Shown here: positions 13,880-21,656 of the stretch, in pieces
Numbering within the stretch: the stretch's first letter is position 1
Layout of the letters: the number at the start of each line of letters is the position of its first letter
Source: UBA1172 sp049889655
Lineage (GTDB): Bacteria; Pseudomonadota; Alphaproteobacteria; Puniceispirillales; UBA1172
Assembly: GCA_049889655.1 (NCBI GenBank)
Contig: JBMHCY010000028.1
Span: 1 to 23,444 of the forward strand
Direction of reading: 5' to 3'
DNA length: 23,444 bases
Translations under genes and position numbers: made by a program
The notes under the pieces: generated by a model
Seen by the model: the letters and a program-made list of their open reading frames with translations, nothing else
What the model was told of the DNA's origin: nothing
Databases searched by the model: none

Positions 13880-14647
13880 TCAGCCTTTTTTGACGTCTGA
13901 CCAGATATACCGCATCGAGCCGTAGGACACGAAGCACATGACAAACAGGAAGACCATGGCGGCAATTCCTGTCCGCTTGCGGATTTCCATTTCAGGCTCT
14001 GACGTCCAGGCAAGGAACGCTGTCACATCGGCGGCCAGGGCCTCTACTGAGGCGTCACTGCCATCGGCGAGGGTGACATCATCACCGTAAAGCGGCTGCG
14101 GCATGGCAATCAGATGGCCGCTATAAGCTTCGTTGTAATGCATCCCGTCGGGAACATCTGTGCCGGCCGGTGCATCCTTATAGGCGATCAGCAGGCTGTA
14201 GAGATAGTTCGCCCCGTTCGGCCGGGCCTTGACCATCAGCGACAGATCAGGCGGATAAGCCCCGCCATTGGCCGCCCGTGCCGCATTTTCGTTGGCATAG
14301 GGGCTCGGGAAGCGGTCTGCCGGAATCCCCGGGCGCATGAACATCTCGCCATCTTCATCAGGCCCGTCCATGACTTCATATTCCGCAGCGATCGCCTTGA
14401 TCTCGGCTTCGTTATAGCCCAGATCGGCAAGATTGCGGAAAGCCACGTAATCAAGACCGTGACAGCCGGCGCAGACTTCGCGATAGACCTGAAAACCACG
14501 CTGCATCGAGGCCTGATCAAAAGACCCGAAGGGGCCGCTGAAGCTCCAGTCACGTTCGGTGATTGTCCCGCCTGCTCCTGCGGCGAAGGCCGCAGATGCC
14601 GACATCACCAGCGCGGAAGCAAGGGAAAGGATGGAAAATTTAAGCAT
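13880..14647 (-). CDS. petC: Cytochrome c1 of the bc1 complex
   Basis: Cytochrome c1 is the c-type heme subunit of complex III, exposed to the periplasm and anchored by one C-terminal helix. The 255-residue precursor has a signal peptide (about 1-22, ending AFA), the heme-c motif CAGCH (Cys59, Cys62, His63), the axial methionine Met182 in IAMPQPL, and a membrane anchor at about 226-247 followed by a short basic tail. The start overlaps the end of petB by eight bases, so the two are coupled. The gene ends the petABC operon, with a strong terminator 25 bases downstream. Confidence 0.96.
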   Translation of the reverse strand: MLKFSILSLASALVMSASAAFAAGAGGTITERDWSFSGPFGSFDQASMQRGFQVYREVCAGCHGLDYVAFRNLADLGYNEAEIKAIAAEYEVMDGPDEDGEMFMRPGIPADRFPSPYANENAARAANGGAYPPDLSLMVKARPNGANYLYSLLIAYKDAPAGTDVPDGMHYNEAYSGHLIAMPQPLYGDDVTLADGSDASVEALAADVTAFLAWTSEPEMEIRKRTGIAAMVFLFVMCFVSYGSMRYIWSDVKKG

Positions 14648-15899
14648 CGGGCTTCTCCCTTACTGCGGCTGTTGCCCCCGCCATCGCACCACCCGCGGAA
14701 ATCGGGGTGGAAATCGACTGCGGCAGCGGACGTGTCTTTTCAACCATGGAAAGCATCGGAAGGACGATCAGGAAATGGAAGAAATACCATGCTGTCGCAA
14801 TCCGAGAGGCCACCACATAAATGCCTTCGGCAGGCTTGGCACCGAGATAGCCGAGAACCAGGCAATCAATGAACAGCAGCCAGAAGAACACCTTGAAGAT
14901 CGGGCGGAAGCGGCCACTGCGGACCGGTGACCGATCAAGCCAGGGCAGGATGAACAGCACGGCGATGGCACCGAACATGAACAGCACGCCACCGAGCTTG
15001 TCGGGGATGGCCCGCAGGATCGCGTAGAACGGCAGGAAATACCATTCCGGAACGATATGGGCCGGAGTCTGCAGCGGGTTTGCCGGAATGTAGTTATCCG
15101 GATGACCGAGATAGTTCGGGTAGAAAAACACCGCCGACGCGAAGATGGTCAGGAAGACCACCGCCCCGAACAGATCCTTCGATGTGTAGTAGGGATGGAA
15201 CGGCAGCGTGTCCTGCTTGCCGCTGACATCGATCCCCAGCGGGTTGTTCGAGCCGAAACGGTGCAGGGCAACAATATGCAGGATCACCACCCCGACGATC
15301 AGGAACGGCATCAGGTAATGCAGGGCGAAGAACCGTGACAGGGTCGGGTTATCCACCGAGAAACCACCCCAGAGCCAGACCACAATCGATTCACCGACGA
15401 ACGGGATCGCCGAGAACAGGTTGGTGATCACCGTCGCACCCCAGAAGCTCATCTGCCCCCAGGGCAGCACGTAGCCCATGAAGGCTGTGGCCATCATCAG
15501 CAGCAGGATGACAACACCGAGCATCCAGAGAAGCTCTCGCGGGGCTTTGTAGGAACCGTAGTACAGCCCCCGGAAAATATGGATATAGACCACGATGAAG
15601 AAGAAACTGGCCCCGTTCATGTGAATGTAGCGGATCAGCCAGCCGTGGTTCACATCACGCATGATGCGTTCGACACTGGCAAAAGCGTGGTCAACATGGG
15701 GGGTATAGTGCATGGCCAGAATGATCCCGGTGATGATCATCATCACCAGCGCAAGACCGGCCAGCGAACCGAGGTTCCAGAGATAGGAAAGATTCTTCGG
15801 TGTCGGGTATTCGTGCATTTCATGATGCAGGAAACTGAACACCGGCAGACGGTGATCAATCCAGCGCACGACAGGGTTTTTGAATTGTTGCATTTCCAT
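14640..15899 (-). CDS. petB: Cytochrome b of the bc1 complex
   Basis: The diheme membrane subunit of complex III, which carries the Qo and Qi sites. The 419-residue product has eight membrane helices. The heme ligand pairs are His93/His107 (helix B) and His194/His208 (helix D), each 14 apart as expected. The Qo motif PEWY is at 284-287, and GQMSFWGATVITNL lies at 148-161. The frame is open to a TTG at 15908, but ATG 15899, ten bases after GGGGAG, is the better start; another ATG lies two codons later. It follows petA by a 15-base gap and overlaps petC. It is the full-length type, not the split b6/subunit IV form. Confidence 0.97.
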   Translation of the reverse strand: MEMQQFKNPVVRWIDHRLPVFSFLHHEMHEYPTPKNLSYLWNLGSLAGLALVMMIITGIILAMHYTPHVDHAFASVERIMRDVNHGWLIRYIHMNGASFFFIVVYIHIFRGLYYGSYKAPRELLWMLGVVILLLMMATAFMGYVLPWGQMSFWGATVITNLFSAIPFVGESIVVWLWGGFSVDNPTLSRFFALHYLMPFLIVGVVILHIVALHRFGSNNPLGIDVSGKQDTLPFHPYYTSKDLFGAVVFLTIFASAVFFYPNYLGHPDNYIPANPLQTPAHIVPEWYFLPFYAILRAIPDKLGGVLFMFGAIAVLFILPWLDRSPVRSGRFRPIFKVFFWLLFIDCLVLGYLGAKPAEGIYVVASRIATAWYFFHFLIVLPMLSMVEKTRPLPQSISTPISAGGAMAGATAAVREKPDA

Positions 15900-15914
15900 G
15901 GGTCTCAAACTCCC

Positions 15915-16445
15915 CTAGCCAATCTTCACAACAGTGTCAGAGATGAACGCATAGGGCGGCACTTCGAGATTGGTCGGTGCAGGCCCCTTGCGGATGCGCC
16001 CGGATGTATCATAGTGCGAGCCATGACACGGGCAGAACCAGCCATTGTAATCGCCTTTGACCTCGCCGATCTTCTGGCCGAGGGGGACACAACCGAGATG
16101 GGTGCAGATCCCCTGGATCACCAGATATTCCGGCTTCTCAGCACGGTCGGCATCAGTTTCGGGATCACGCAGATCATCAAGGCTGGTTTCGGCAGCACGC
16201 TTGATCTCATCGGCGGTGCGGTGGCGGATAAAGACAGGCTTGCCCCGCCACTTGACGGTGATGGCCTGACCTTCGGCAATTGATGACAGATCGACTTCGA
16301 TTGAGGCCAGGGCCAGCGTGTCGGCCGCCGGGTTCATCTGGTCGATCAACGGATAGGCGACAGCCGCCGCACCGATTGCCATCATGGAATTGGTGGCAAC
16401 AACGATGAAATCGCGTCTGCCCTTGTTTTCAACAGTATCGGACAT
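15915..16445 (-). CDS. petA: Rieske iron-sulfur protein of the bc1 complex
   Basis: The 2Fe-2S subunit that carries electrons from ubiquinol at the Qo site to cytochrome c1. The 176-residue protein starts with a Tat-like signal (GRRDFIVVATN, arginines 10-11) followed by a single membrane anchor (about 13-32). The cluster ligands are Cys114 and His116 in CTHLGC and Cys138 and His141 in CPCHGSHYD, with Cys119-Cys140 as the expected disulfide. It is the first gene of petABC. AGGGGG precedes the ATG. The 127-base upstream region holds a near-palindrome at 16533-16551. Confidence 0.97.
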   Translation of the reverse strand: MSDTVENKGRRDFIVVATNSMMAIGAAAVAYPLIDQMNPAADTLALASIEVDLSSIAEGQAITVKWRGKPVFIRHRTADEIKRAAETSLDDLRDPETDADRAEKPEYLVIQGICTHLGCVPLGQKIGEVKGDYNGWFCPCHGSHYDTSGRIRKGPAPTNLEVPPYAFISDTVVKIG

Positions 16446-16532
16446 GTCTCCCCCTCGCTGTCTAACAATGCCAATATAAAAAAAGACGCCAAGAAAGCCT
16501 ATATCAGAATCGTCATGAGACAGCCCAGATCA

Positions 16533-16551
16533 GCCTTGTGCGACACAATGC
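16533..16551. promoter_or_regulatory. Palindrome upstream of petABC (candidate operator)
   Basis: GCCTTGTGCGACACAATGC: arms TTGTG and CACAA around CGA, extended by GC/GC across one mismatch. It lies 88 bases before the petA ATG and just after the hemF stop. No T-run follows on the minus strand, so it is unlikely to be the hemF terminator. The sequence is not a standard FNR or CRP site. Candidate -10-like TATATT and TATAGG elements lie between it and petA, but no -35 could be assigned. Confidence 0.4.
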
Positions 16552-16572
16552 CACAAATTTTGGAGCCCTGGC

Positions 16573-17475
16573 TTAAGGCCAGCGCACCTCTGGCGGCATT
16601 GACATCAGGATGGCCTCGACATTGCCGCCAGTTTTCAGCCCGAAGACAGTGCCCCGGTCATAGAGCAGGTTGAATTCGACATAGCGGCCGCGGCGGACAA
16701 GCTGATGGTGGCGATCATCGTCGGTAAACGGGGTTTCCATCCGCCGCCGCACAAGCTGCGGGTAGATATCGAGAAACGCCAGCCCGACATCCCGGGTAAA
16801 GGCGAACTCCCCTTCGAAATCACCGTTATCAAGGTAATCGTAGAAAATGCCGCCAGCACCACGCGGCTCTTCCCTGTGCTGAAGCCAGAAATACTCATCA
16901 CACCATTTTTTGTAGTCTTCGTAATACTGCGGGTGATGGGCATCGCAGGCTTGCTTGAGCCGGGCGTGGAAATCGGCGGCATCTTCATCATTGGCCATGA
17001 TCGGCGTCAGGTCGGCACCGCCGCCGAACCAGCGTTTGCCTTCCTGGCCGCCGGTATTGAGGTAACGGGTATTCATGTGCACCGCCGGCACGAAAGGGTT
17101 TCGCATATGGGCCACCAGCGAGATGCCGCTGGCCCAGAACCGCGGATCATCCTGGGTACCCGGGATCTGGCCCCGGAACGCTTCGCTGAAACTGCCGTCA
17201 ACAGTCGAGATATTGACGCCAACCTTTTCAAAGACAAGCCCGCGCATGATCGACATCTCACCGCCGCCGCCTTCTTCGCGTTGCCACGGGGTGCGGTCAA
17301 AACGCCCGGCCTCGCCCGCCTCTGGATAGGCCGCCGCGTATTCATCCTCAATCGCTTCAAAAGCCGCGCAGATCTGGTCGCGCAGACCGGCGAACCAGCC
17401 CCGTGCCTGATCCTGGCGTGAGCGCCATTCTTCCGAGCTGATCGGGGCGGATGGTTTGTGCTTGTTGTCAGGCAT
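16573..17475 (-). CDS. hemF: Oxygen-dependent coproporphyrinogen III oxidase
   Basis: HemF oxidatively decarboxylates coproporphyrinogen III to protoporphyrinogen IX in aerobic heme synthesis. The 300-residue protein has FRGQIPGTQDDPRFWASGISLVAH in the middle, VHMNTRYL, KRWFGGGADLTP, the CDEYFWLQHREEPRGAGGIFYDYL block, and RGRYVEFNLLYDRGTVFGLKTGGN, all diagnostic. It ends at PPEVRWP, about 20-25 residues earlier than the E. coli enzyme. ATG 17475 has AAGGGAG upstream. It starts 26 bases after the cca stop and may be the last gene of the DUF1285-to-hemF transcript. Heme supply next to petABC makes functional sense. Confidence 0.97.
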   Translation of the reverse strand: MPDNKHKPSAPISSEEWRSRQDQARGWFAGLRDQICAAFEAIEDEYAAAYPEAGEAGRFDRTPWQREEGGGGEMSIMRGLVFEKVGVNISTVDGSFSEAFRGQIPGTQDDPRFWASGISLVAHMRNPFVPAVHMNTRYLNTGGQEGKRWFGGGADLTPIMANDEDAADFHARLKQACDAHHPQYYEDYKKWCDEYFWLQHREEPRGAGGIFYDYLDNGDFEGEFAFTRDVGLAFLDIYPQLVRRRMETPFTDDDRHHQLVRRGRYVEFNLLYDRGTVFGLKTGGNVEAILMSMPPEVRWP

Positions 17476-17501
17476 GAGGCTCCCTTTCCATGGGGATTGT
17501 C

Positions 17502-18734
17502 CTACTCATTCAGCCCGCCAGCGTCCAGTATTTTCAGCAGAGCTTCACGGTCGGGGGTGAACCCGGCATCGATCCACCGGTGCTCAAGCGCCTTGAGGCA
17601 CCGCCCCATCGCCTGGCCGGGCGCCATGCCCCGATCGATCAGATCATCACCGGTGATGGGAAACTGCGGCCGCCTCCAGCCATGGAGTCGGCCAAATGCT
17701 TCAGCGGATACATCACCCCCTGCCGCCACCGCCGCCACTGCATAAAGCCCTGCCATCACCGCCGGTGTCATCGCCGCATCACGGCTGGCGCCATAGGCCG
17801 CCGCAGCCCAGCCTTGCTCGCCGAAAGCCTGATAGGCATCCGGATCAGCCGCCCGCTGCAGCACCCCGGCCTCACGCCGTGACAGCCGCAGCCGTGCCGC
17901 CACCGCGTCTGTATCCTGACCCCGGATCAGAAACCCCAGCAGGTGCATCGGATCAACCCTTGGCACGAACGCCATCAGCCGGTCATAGCCGTCATCATCA
18001 AAGCCGTCCCTGGCGATGCTGCGGTCGAGCCCGGTCGTGATCATCGCACTGATCGCGGCAGCATGACCTGCCGCAAGGATACCGCGCATTTCCTGGGCAA
18101 TCCTCTCACCGGAAATCCGGTCAAGCCCCGGGCTGTGTTCGCTGATCGCCGCCATCGCCTCAGCATCGGGGGCACCCCGGCCGAAACGTGCATGGAAGCG
18201 GAAGAACCGCAGCATCCGCAGGTAATCTTCACGGATCCGGGGTGCCGCCATACCGACGAACCGCACCCGCCCCGCCGCGAGGTCTTCGCGCCCTCCGAGG
18301 GGATCAAAGATACTGCCATCGGCCGCCAGATAGAGCGCATTGATGGTGAAATCGCGCCGCTCAGCATCAGCCTCCCAGTCGGTCCCGAACACGACCTCGG
18401 CATGGCGTCCATCGGTGCGGATATCAGCGCGCAGGCTGGTCAGCTCGACCTTGACCGCCGCATGATGGTGATCAACAACCGTGATCGTGCCGTGGTCAAT
18501 ACCTGTGGGGATCACCCGAAACCCATGAGCTTCGAGCAGATCGCGGCATTCCTGCGGCGGCCGGTTCACCGCCATATCAAGATCAGTGAGATGATCGGGG
18601 TCAGCCCCGTTGAGCACATCGCGAACAACCCCGCCAACAAGCCTCGCCTCACCGCCCCCGGCGGCGATCAGTGTCATGATCCGTTGCGGCAACGCCCGGT
18701 CAAGCAGGCGTCTGAGCGCGGCTTCACCCGTCAT
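17502..18734 (-). CDS. cca: CCA tRNA nucleotidyltransferase / poly(A) polymerase family (class II)
   Basis: The enzyme adds or repairs the 3' CCA of tRNA; close relatives are poly(A) polymerases, and the two are not separable by eye. The 410-residue protein has the GG motif GGVVRD (34-39), the metal-binding DLD (51-53), RRDFTINALYL (126-136), a DPLGGREDL turn and IREDYLRMLRFFRFHARFG (167-185), in the class II order. The frame opens at 18821, inside the upstream gene; ATG 18734 gives the expected N-terminus MTGEAALRRLL and overlaps the previous gene by 11 bases. The SD is weak, which suggests translational coupling. Confidence 0.93.
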   Translation of the reverse strand: MTGEAALRRLLDRALPQRIMTLIAAGGGEARLVGGVVRDVLNGADPDHLTDLDMAVNRPPQECRDLLEAHGFRVIPTGIDHGTITVVDHHHAAVKVELTSLRADIRTDGRHAEVVFGTDWEADAERRDFTINALYLAADGSIFDPLGGREDLAAGRVRFVGMAAPRIREDYLRMLRFFRFHARFGRGAPDAEAMAAISEHSPGLDRISGERIAQEMRGILAAGHAAAISAMITTGLDRSIARDGFDDDGYDRLMAFVPRVDPMHLLGFLIRGQDTDAVAARLRLSRREAGVLQRAADPDAYQAFGEQGWAAAAYGASRDAAMTPAVMAGLYAVAAVAAGGDVSAEAFGRLHGWRRPQFPITGDDLIDRGMAPGQAMGRCLKALEHRWIDAGFTPDREALLKILDAGGLNE

Positions 18735-19002
18735 GCTCGTTTTTTCCGAACTGTCCGGGGGTGATATCACCGTTGTTGATCTGCGCCGGGGCATAGCGTG
18801 CGTCTTTATCGGCGCGTTCATGGGAGACCAGCATCATCAGCCCCGCCATCAGCACGACCAGACCGGCGATCCAGGGCCACAGTGAGGGCTGACGGCCTTC
18901 TTCAACAAGCGTGGTTTCGCCGTCCTTCTGCCGCCGCGAGAGCCACAGACCGATGACACCGCCGACGATGATGGCGAGGGCAATCACGAGATAACGGTTC
19001 AT
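18724..19002 (-). CDS. Small two-helix membrane protein, DUF6111-like
   Basis: A 92-residue protein with two predicted membrane helices, about residues 4-21 and 42-59. A charged loop (SRRQKDGETTLVEEGRQPS) lies between them, and a polar tail ends NEHDG. Size, position between a Nudix CoA pyrophosphatase and cca, and the two-helix pattern match the DUF6111 family of alphaproteobacteria; the match is from context as much as sequence. Its ATG overlaps the Nudix stop as ATGA, and its end overlaps cca by 11 bases, so it is embedded in the operon. Function unknown. Confidence 0.7.
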   Translation of the reverse strand: MNRYLVIALAIIVGGVIGLWLSRRQKDGETTLVEEGRQPSLWPWIAGLVVLMAGLMMLVSHERADKDARYAPAQINNGDITPGQFGKNEHDG

Positions 19003-19586
19003 TGGCCGGCCTCCTGCTGTTGAAGTTCAGGGGAGATCAACTGCCCCCATTGTACCAGAATCCGGGCCGTCGCTCCCCAGATATTTTCGCGCTCATGGGC
19101 AATATCCCAGGATTGATAGCGACGCCCCCCGGCTTCGCGCATGACCGACTGATGGTGCCGCCGGTCAAGCAGCGGCACGATCGGTTCGATCAGCACCCGT
19201 GCGACTTCCGCCGGTGCCGCCACCGGGGTGAAATTCCCGTCAACACGGCCGAGCACCGGGGCGATGTGAAACCCCGCCGTTGTCAGCACCCCGGGCAGAT
19301 GGCCAAGAACCGTCACCTGGTCGCGGGCAAGGGCAATTTCTTCCTCGGCTTCACGGAGCGCTGTTTCAACCGGCGTTTCGCCGTTATCGATGCGGCCGCC
19401 AGGGAAACTGATCTGCCCGGCGTGATGGCGCAGATGGCCTGATCGTTCGGTCAGAATCACCCCTGTCTGGCCATCATCCATGGTGATGAGGGCGATCAAC
19501 ACCGCCGAGGGCACCTGCCCTTCCGGCGGGATTTCCGGCGCAGCTCGGGTGACGGCAAGCAGATCCTGAAGACCGGGAGGCGGCAT
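18999..19586 (-). CDS. Nudix hydrolase, CoA pyrophosphatase type
   Basis: A 195-residue Nudix hydrolase of the CoA-diphosphatase group, expected to split CoA into 3',5'-ADP and 4'-phosphopantetheine. The CoA-specific segment LTERSGHLRHHAGQISFPGG (45-64) runs into the Nudix box at 64-86 (RIDNGE then REAEEEIAL). The metal-binding glutamates REAEEE are intact. The usual glycine near the end of the box is Ala85 here. The start overlaps the DUF1285 stop by one base (TAATG), and the end overlaps the DUF6111-like ATG. The substrate is inferred from the upstream motif. Confidence 0.9.
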   Translation of the reverse strand: MPPPGLQDLLAVTRAAPEIPPEGQVPSAVLIALITMDDGQTGVILTERSGHLRHHAGQISFPGGRIDNGETPVETALREAEEEIALARDQVTVLGHLPGVLTTAGFHIAPVLGRVDGNFTPVAAPAEVARVLIEPIVPLLDRRHHQSVMREAGGRRYQSWDIAHERENIWGATARILVQWGQLISPELQQQEAGQ

Positions 19587-20149
19587 TATTCCGCCTCCGC
19601 TTCGGCAGTATCCGTCGCCGGGCCAAGATCGAAAGCAGCACCATGCGAGTGGAGCACGAACCGCCCCTCCTCGATCACCGCCATGGCCGCCAGTTCATAG
19701 AATACCGATCGCGAAATCCGTGCTTCCAGATTGCCGCCAAGCCTGAATGCTGGCCGCGGCTCCTCGGCATCATCACCTTCCATCACCATCGGGTGATCGG
19801 CATCAAGTGGGAAGCCTTCACCGAGATTGCTGTGGAGCGTGATCATTGGCTGACCGTCCTGGCTTTCGATGGTCGCCCGGGTGATCACGAAGGGTTTATC
19901 CTCCACCTCGATGCGGCCGCGTTCCGCCGGAGTGACAAGCCAGTATTCACCGTTATCAAGGCGTGTCAGGATCGAGGCAAAGAGTTTGACCAGCCCCGGC
20001 CGTTTGATCCGGCCGCCCTGATGGTACCATTCCCCCAGGCGGTCGATGCGGATACCGAAATCCTGCGCCACCATGCCCTTGGCCCCGAGGCTTTCGACCA
20101 ACGCGGCGAGTTCTTCCGGTGTTCTCTGTTTGCGACCCTGTGCGGACAT
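19586..20149 (-). CDS. DUF1285 family protein
   Basis: A 187-residue cytoplasmic protein. The features of DUF1285 are clear: DFGIRIDRLGEWYHQG (residues 30-45), LVKLFASILTRLDNGEYWLVTPAERGRI, VEDKPFVI, and a C-terminal LEARISRSVFYELAAMAV. The family has a predicted beta-rich fold and no established function. The tail is acidic and alanine-rich. It is the first gene of the leftward cluster with the Nudix hydrolase, the DUF6111-like protein, cca and hemF. It is divergent from arsR with about 127 bases between. GAGGAG lies some 16 bases upstream of the ATG, too far for a strong SD. Confidence 0.88.
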   Translation of the reverse strand: MSAQGRKQRTPEELAALVESLGAKGMVAQDFGIRIDRLGEWYHQGGRIKRPGLVKLFASILTRLDNGEYWLVTPAERGRIEVEDKPFVITRATIESQDGQPMITLHSNLGEGFPLDADHPMVMEGDDAEEPRPAFRLGGNLEARISRSVFYELAAMAVIEEGRFVLHSHGAAFDLGPATDTAEAEAE

Positions 20150-20265
20150 GGCGCCAGTCTAGCCTCTCCTCGCGTGAAGATGCACCCAATAATTATCAAG
20201 GCGTTAAGTGAATATTAATCTTTCTACCTTACCATGGGGCACCAAGCAACCGATGGCTCAACAAC

Positions 20266-20272
20266 AGAGGAG
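20266..20272 (+). promoter_or_regulatory. Shine-Dalgarno deciding the ArsR-family start
   Basis: AGAGGAG lies four bases before ATG 20277. The in-frame GTG at 20208 and ATG at 20253 lack comparable signals. A TATTAA -10-like element at 20213-20218, inside the longer reading frame, also argues for the later start. Confidence 0.7.
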
Positions 20273-20276
20273 TCCC

Positions 20277-20645
20277 ATGGTGTCTCGGAAAAAACAAAAC
20301 AAACCCAGAACTTTCCTACGCAAGCGCAAAACCGGGAGGAAACCGACCAACAGCAACAGCCGTGCCACTACCGTCCTGAAAGCCTTGAGCAACAGCCAGC
20401 GGCTGGAGATCATCAGCCATCTTCTCAACGGTGAGGAACGCTCGGTCAAGGAACTGGAAGCCATTCTCAAGACCTTGAGCCAGTCGGCACTGTCGCAGCA
20501 TCTTGGGCGGCTGAGGCGTGCCCATATCCTCAAGACGCGGCGTGATTCCCAGATGATCTATTATTCGATCCGTGATGAGGAGGTCGAGAAGATCATGGAT
20601 TTTCTCATCGACATCTACCCGGATGACCCGTCTCTGCCCTACTGA
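20277..20645 (+). CDS. ArsR-family winged-helix regulator without cysteines
   Basis: A 122-residue regulator. About 30 N-terminal residues are basic and Asn/Lys-rich (MVSRKKQNKPRTFLRKRK). The core then shows ALSNSQRLEIISHLLNGEERSV and LSQSALSQHLGRLRRAHILKTRRDSQMIYYSI, the typical ArsR helix-turn-helix and wing, closest in pattern to the BigR/SqrR type. Unlike those sulfide/persulfide sensors it has no cysteine at all, nor an obvious metal-binding His/Asp cluster. It lies 96 bases before a TauE/SafE permease gene, its likely target. An AT-rich stretch (20188-20220) upstream may hold the promoter and operator. Ligand unknown. Confidence 0.85.
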   Translation: MVSRKKQNKPRTFLRKRKTGRKPTNSNSRATTVLKALSNSQRLEIISHLLNGEERSVKELEAILKTLSQSALSQHLGRLRRAHILKTRRDSQMIYYSIRDEEVEKIMDFLIDIYPDDPSLPY

Positions 20646-20741
20646 CGGTAAAATTGACGCAGCATTGGCTCAGCAGCATTTTCAGCACTCGCCAGCATGG
20701 GCTGAATCTGCTATGGGTTAATTTAAGAATACGGTTACATA

Positions 20742-21656
20742 ATGTATATTTACCTGCCCATCGCCGAAATCTCGATGAACATCATGACCATCATCGGTCT
20801 TGGTGGCATGGTCGGTTTTCTTTCCGGCGTCTTTGGCGTTGGCGGCGGTTTTCTGATGACACCGCTGTTGATCTTTCTGGGGGTGCCTGCACCTGTTGCC
20901 GTGGGCACGGAGGCCAACCAGATTGTCGCTTCATCGGTTTCCGGTGTCCTGGCACATTTCCGCCGCGGCAATGTCGATATCAAGATGGGGCTCGTGCTGC
21001 TGGCGGGCGGTCTTGTCGGCTCGACCATCGGGGTGGCCCTGTTCGCCTTGTTGCGGGAACTCGGCCAGATCGATGTTGTCATTAAACTGAGCTTCATCGT
21101 CTTCCTTGGCATTATCGGCTCGCTGATGCTGATCGAAAGTGTCCGTGCCATGCTGCGGGCACGGCTGCCCGGGGCCCGGCGCGGCAAACTGCACCAGCAC
21201 AACTGGCTGCACGGGCTGCCGTTCAAGATGCGGTTCCGGAAATCCAAACTCTATATCTCGGCGCTGCTGCCGTTTATGGTTGGCGCACTGGTCGGGGTTC
21301 TTTCCGCCATCATGGGCGTCGGCGGCGGCTTTATTATGGTGCCGGCGATGATCTATCTTCTGGGGATGCCAACGGCTGTCGTTGTCGGCACATCGCTGTT
21401 CCAGATCATTTTCGTGACCGCAAACGTGACCTTCCTGCAATCGGTCCAGACACAGACCGTGGATATCGTTCTCGCCGGTCTGCTGCTCTTCGGGGCGGTT
21501 GTCGGGGCCCAGTTCGGCACCCGGGTCGGGGCGATGCTGCGCGGCGAACAGTTGCGCGGCCTACTCGCCCTGATCGTGCTGGCGGTCTGCCTCAAACTGC
21601 TTTTTGATGTGATCATCCAGCCGGATGATCTGTTCACACTGGATTTTGTGCGATGA
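20742..21656 (+). CDS. TauE/SafE family permease
   Basis: A 304-residue inner-membrane protein of the TauE/SafE family, whose members are linked to export of sulfite, sulfoacetate or other anions. It is built as two repeats, each with the family motif: FGVGGGFLMTPLLIFLGVP (about 31-49) and MGVGGGFIMVPAMIYLLGMP further on. Between them is a basic cytoplasmic loop (RARLPGARRGKLHQHNW). ATG 20742 gives MYIYLPIAEIS, the conserved start of the alphaproteobacterial subgroup paired with TIGR02186 proteins; the SD is weak. A TTGACG with a 17-base spacer to CATTTT (from 20653) is a possible promoter. The stop overlaps the next ATG (ATGA). The substrate is not predictable here. Confidence 0.93.
   Translation: MYIYLPIAEISMNIMTIIGLGGMVGFLSGVFGVGGGFLMTPLLIFLGVPAPVAVGTEANQIVASSVSGVLAHFRRGNVDIKMGLVLLAGGLVGSTIGVALFALLRELGQIDVVIKLSFIVFLGIIGSLMLIESVRAMLRARLPGARRGKLHQHNWLHGLPFKMRFRKSKLYISALLPFMVGALVGVLSAIMGVGGGFIMVPAMIYLLGMPTAVVVGTSLFQIIFVTANVTFLQSVQTQTVDIVLAGLLLFGAVVGAQFGTRVGAMLRGEQLRGLLALIVLAVCLKLLFDVIIQPDDLFTLDFVR

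Noticed and set aside
15579..16283. Plus-strand ORF of 234 codons across petB and petA
   Set aside because: Spans two clear genes on the other strand and shows no domain.
16507..16511. GAATC (CcrM-type GANTC) site near petA as a cell-cycle control element
   Set aside because: A single five-base site is expected by chance; no cluster is seen.
16533..16551. Terminator of hemF
   Set aside because: The palindrome has short 5-base perfect arms and no T-run on the minus strand.
17943..18764. Plus-strand ORF of 273 codons opposite cca
   Set aside because: Antisense shadow; the cca motifs on the other strand are unambiguous.
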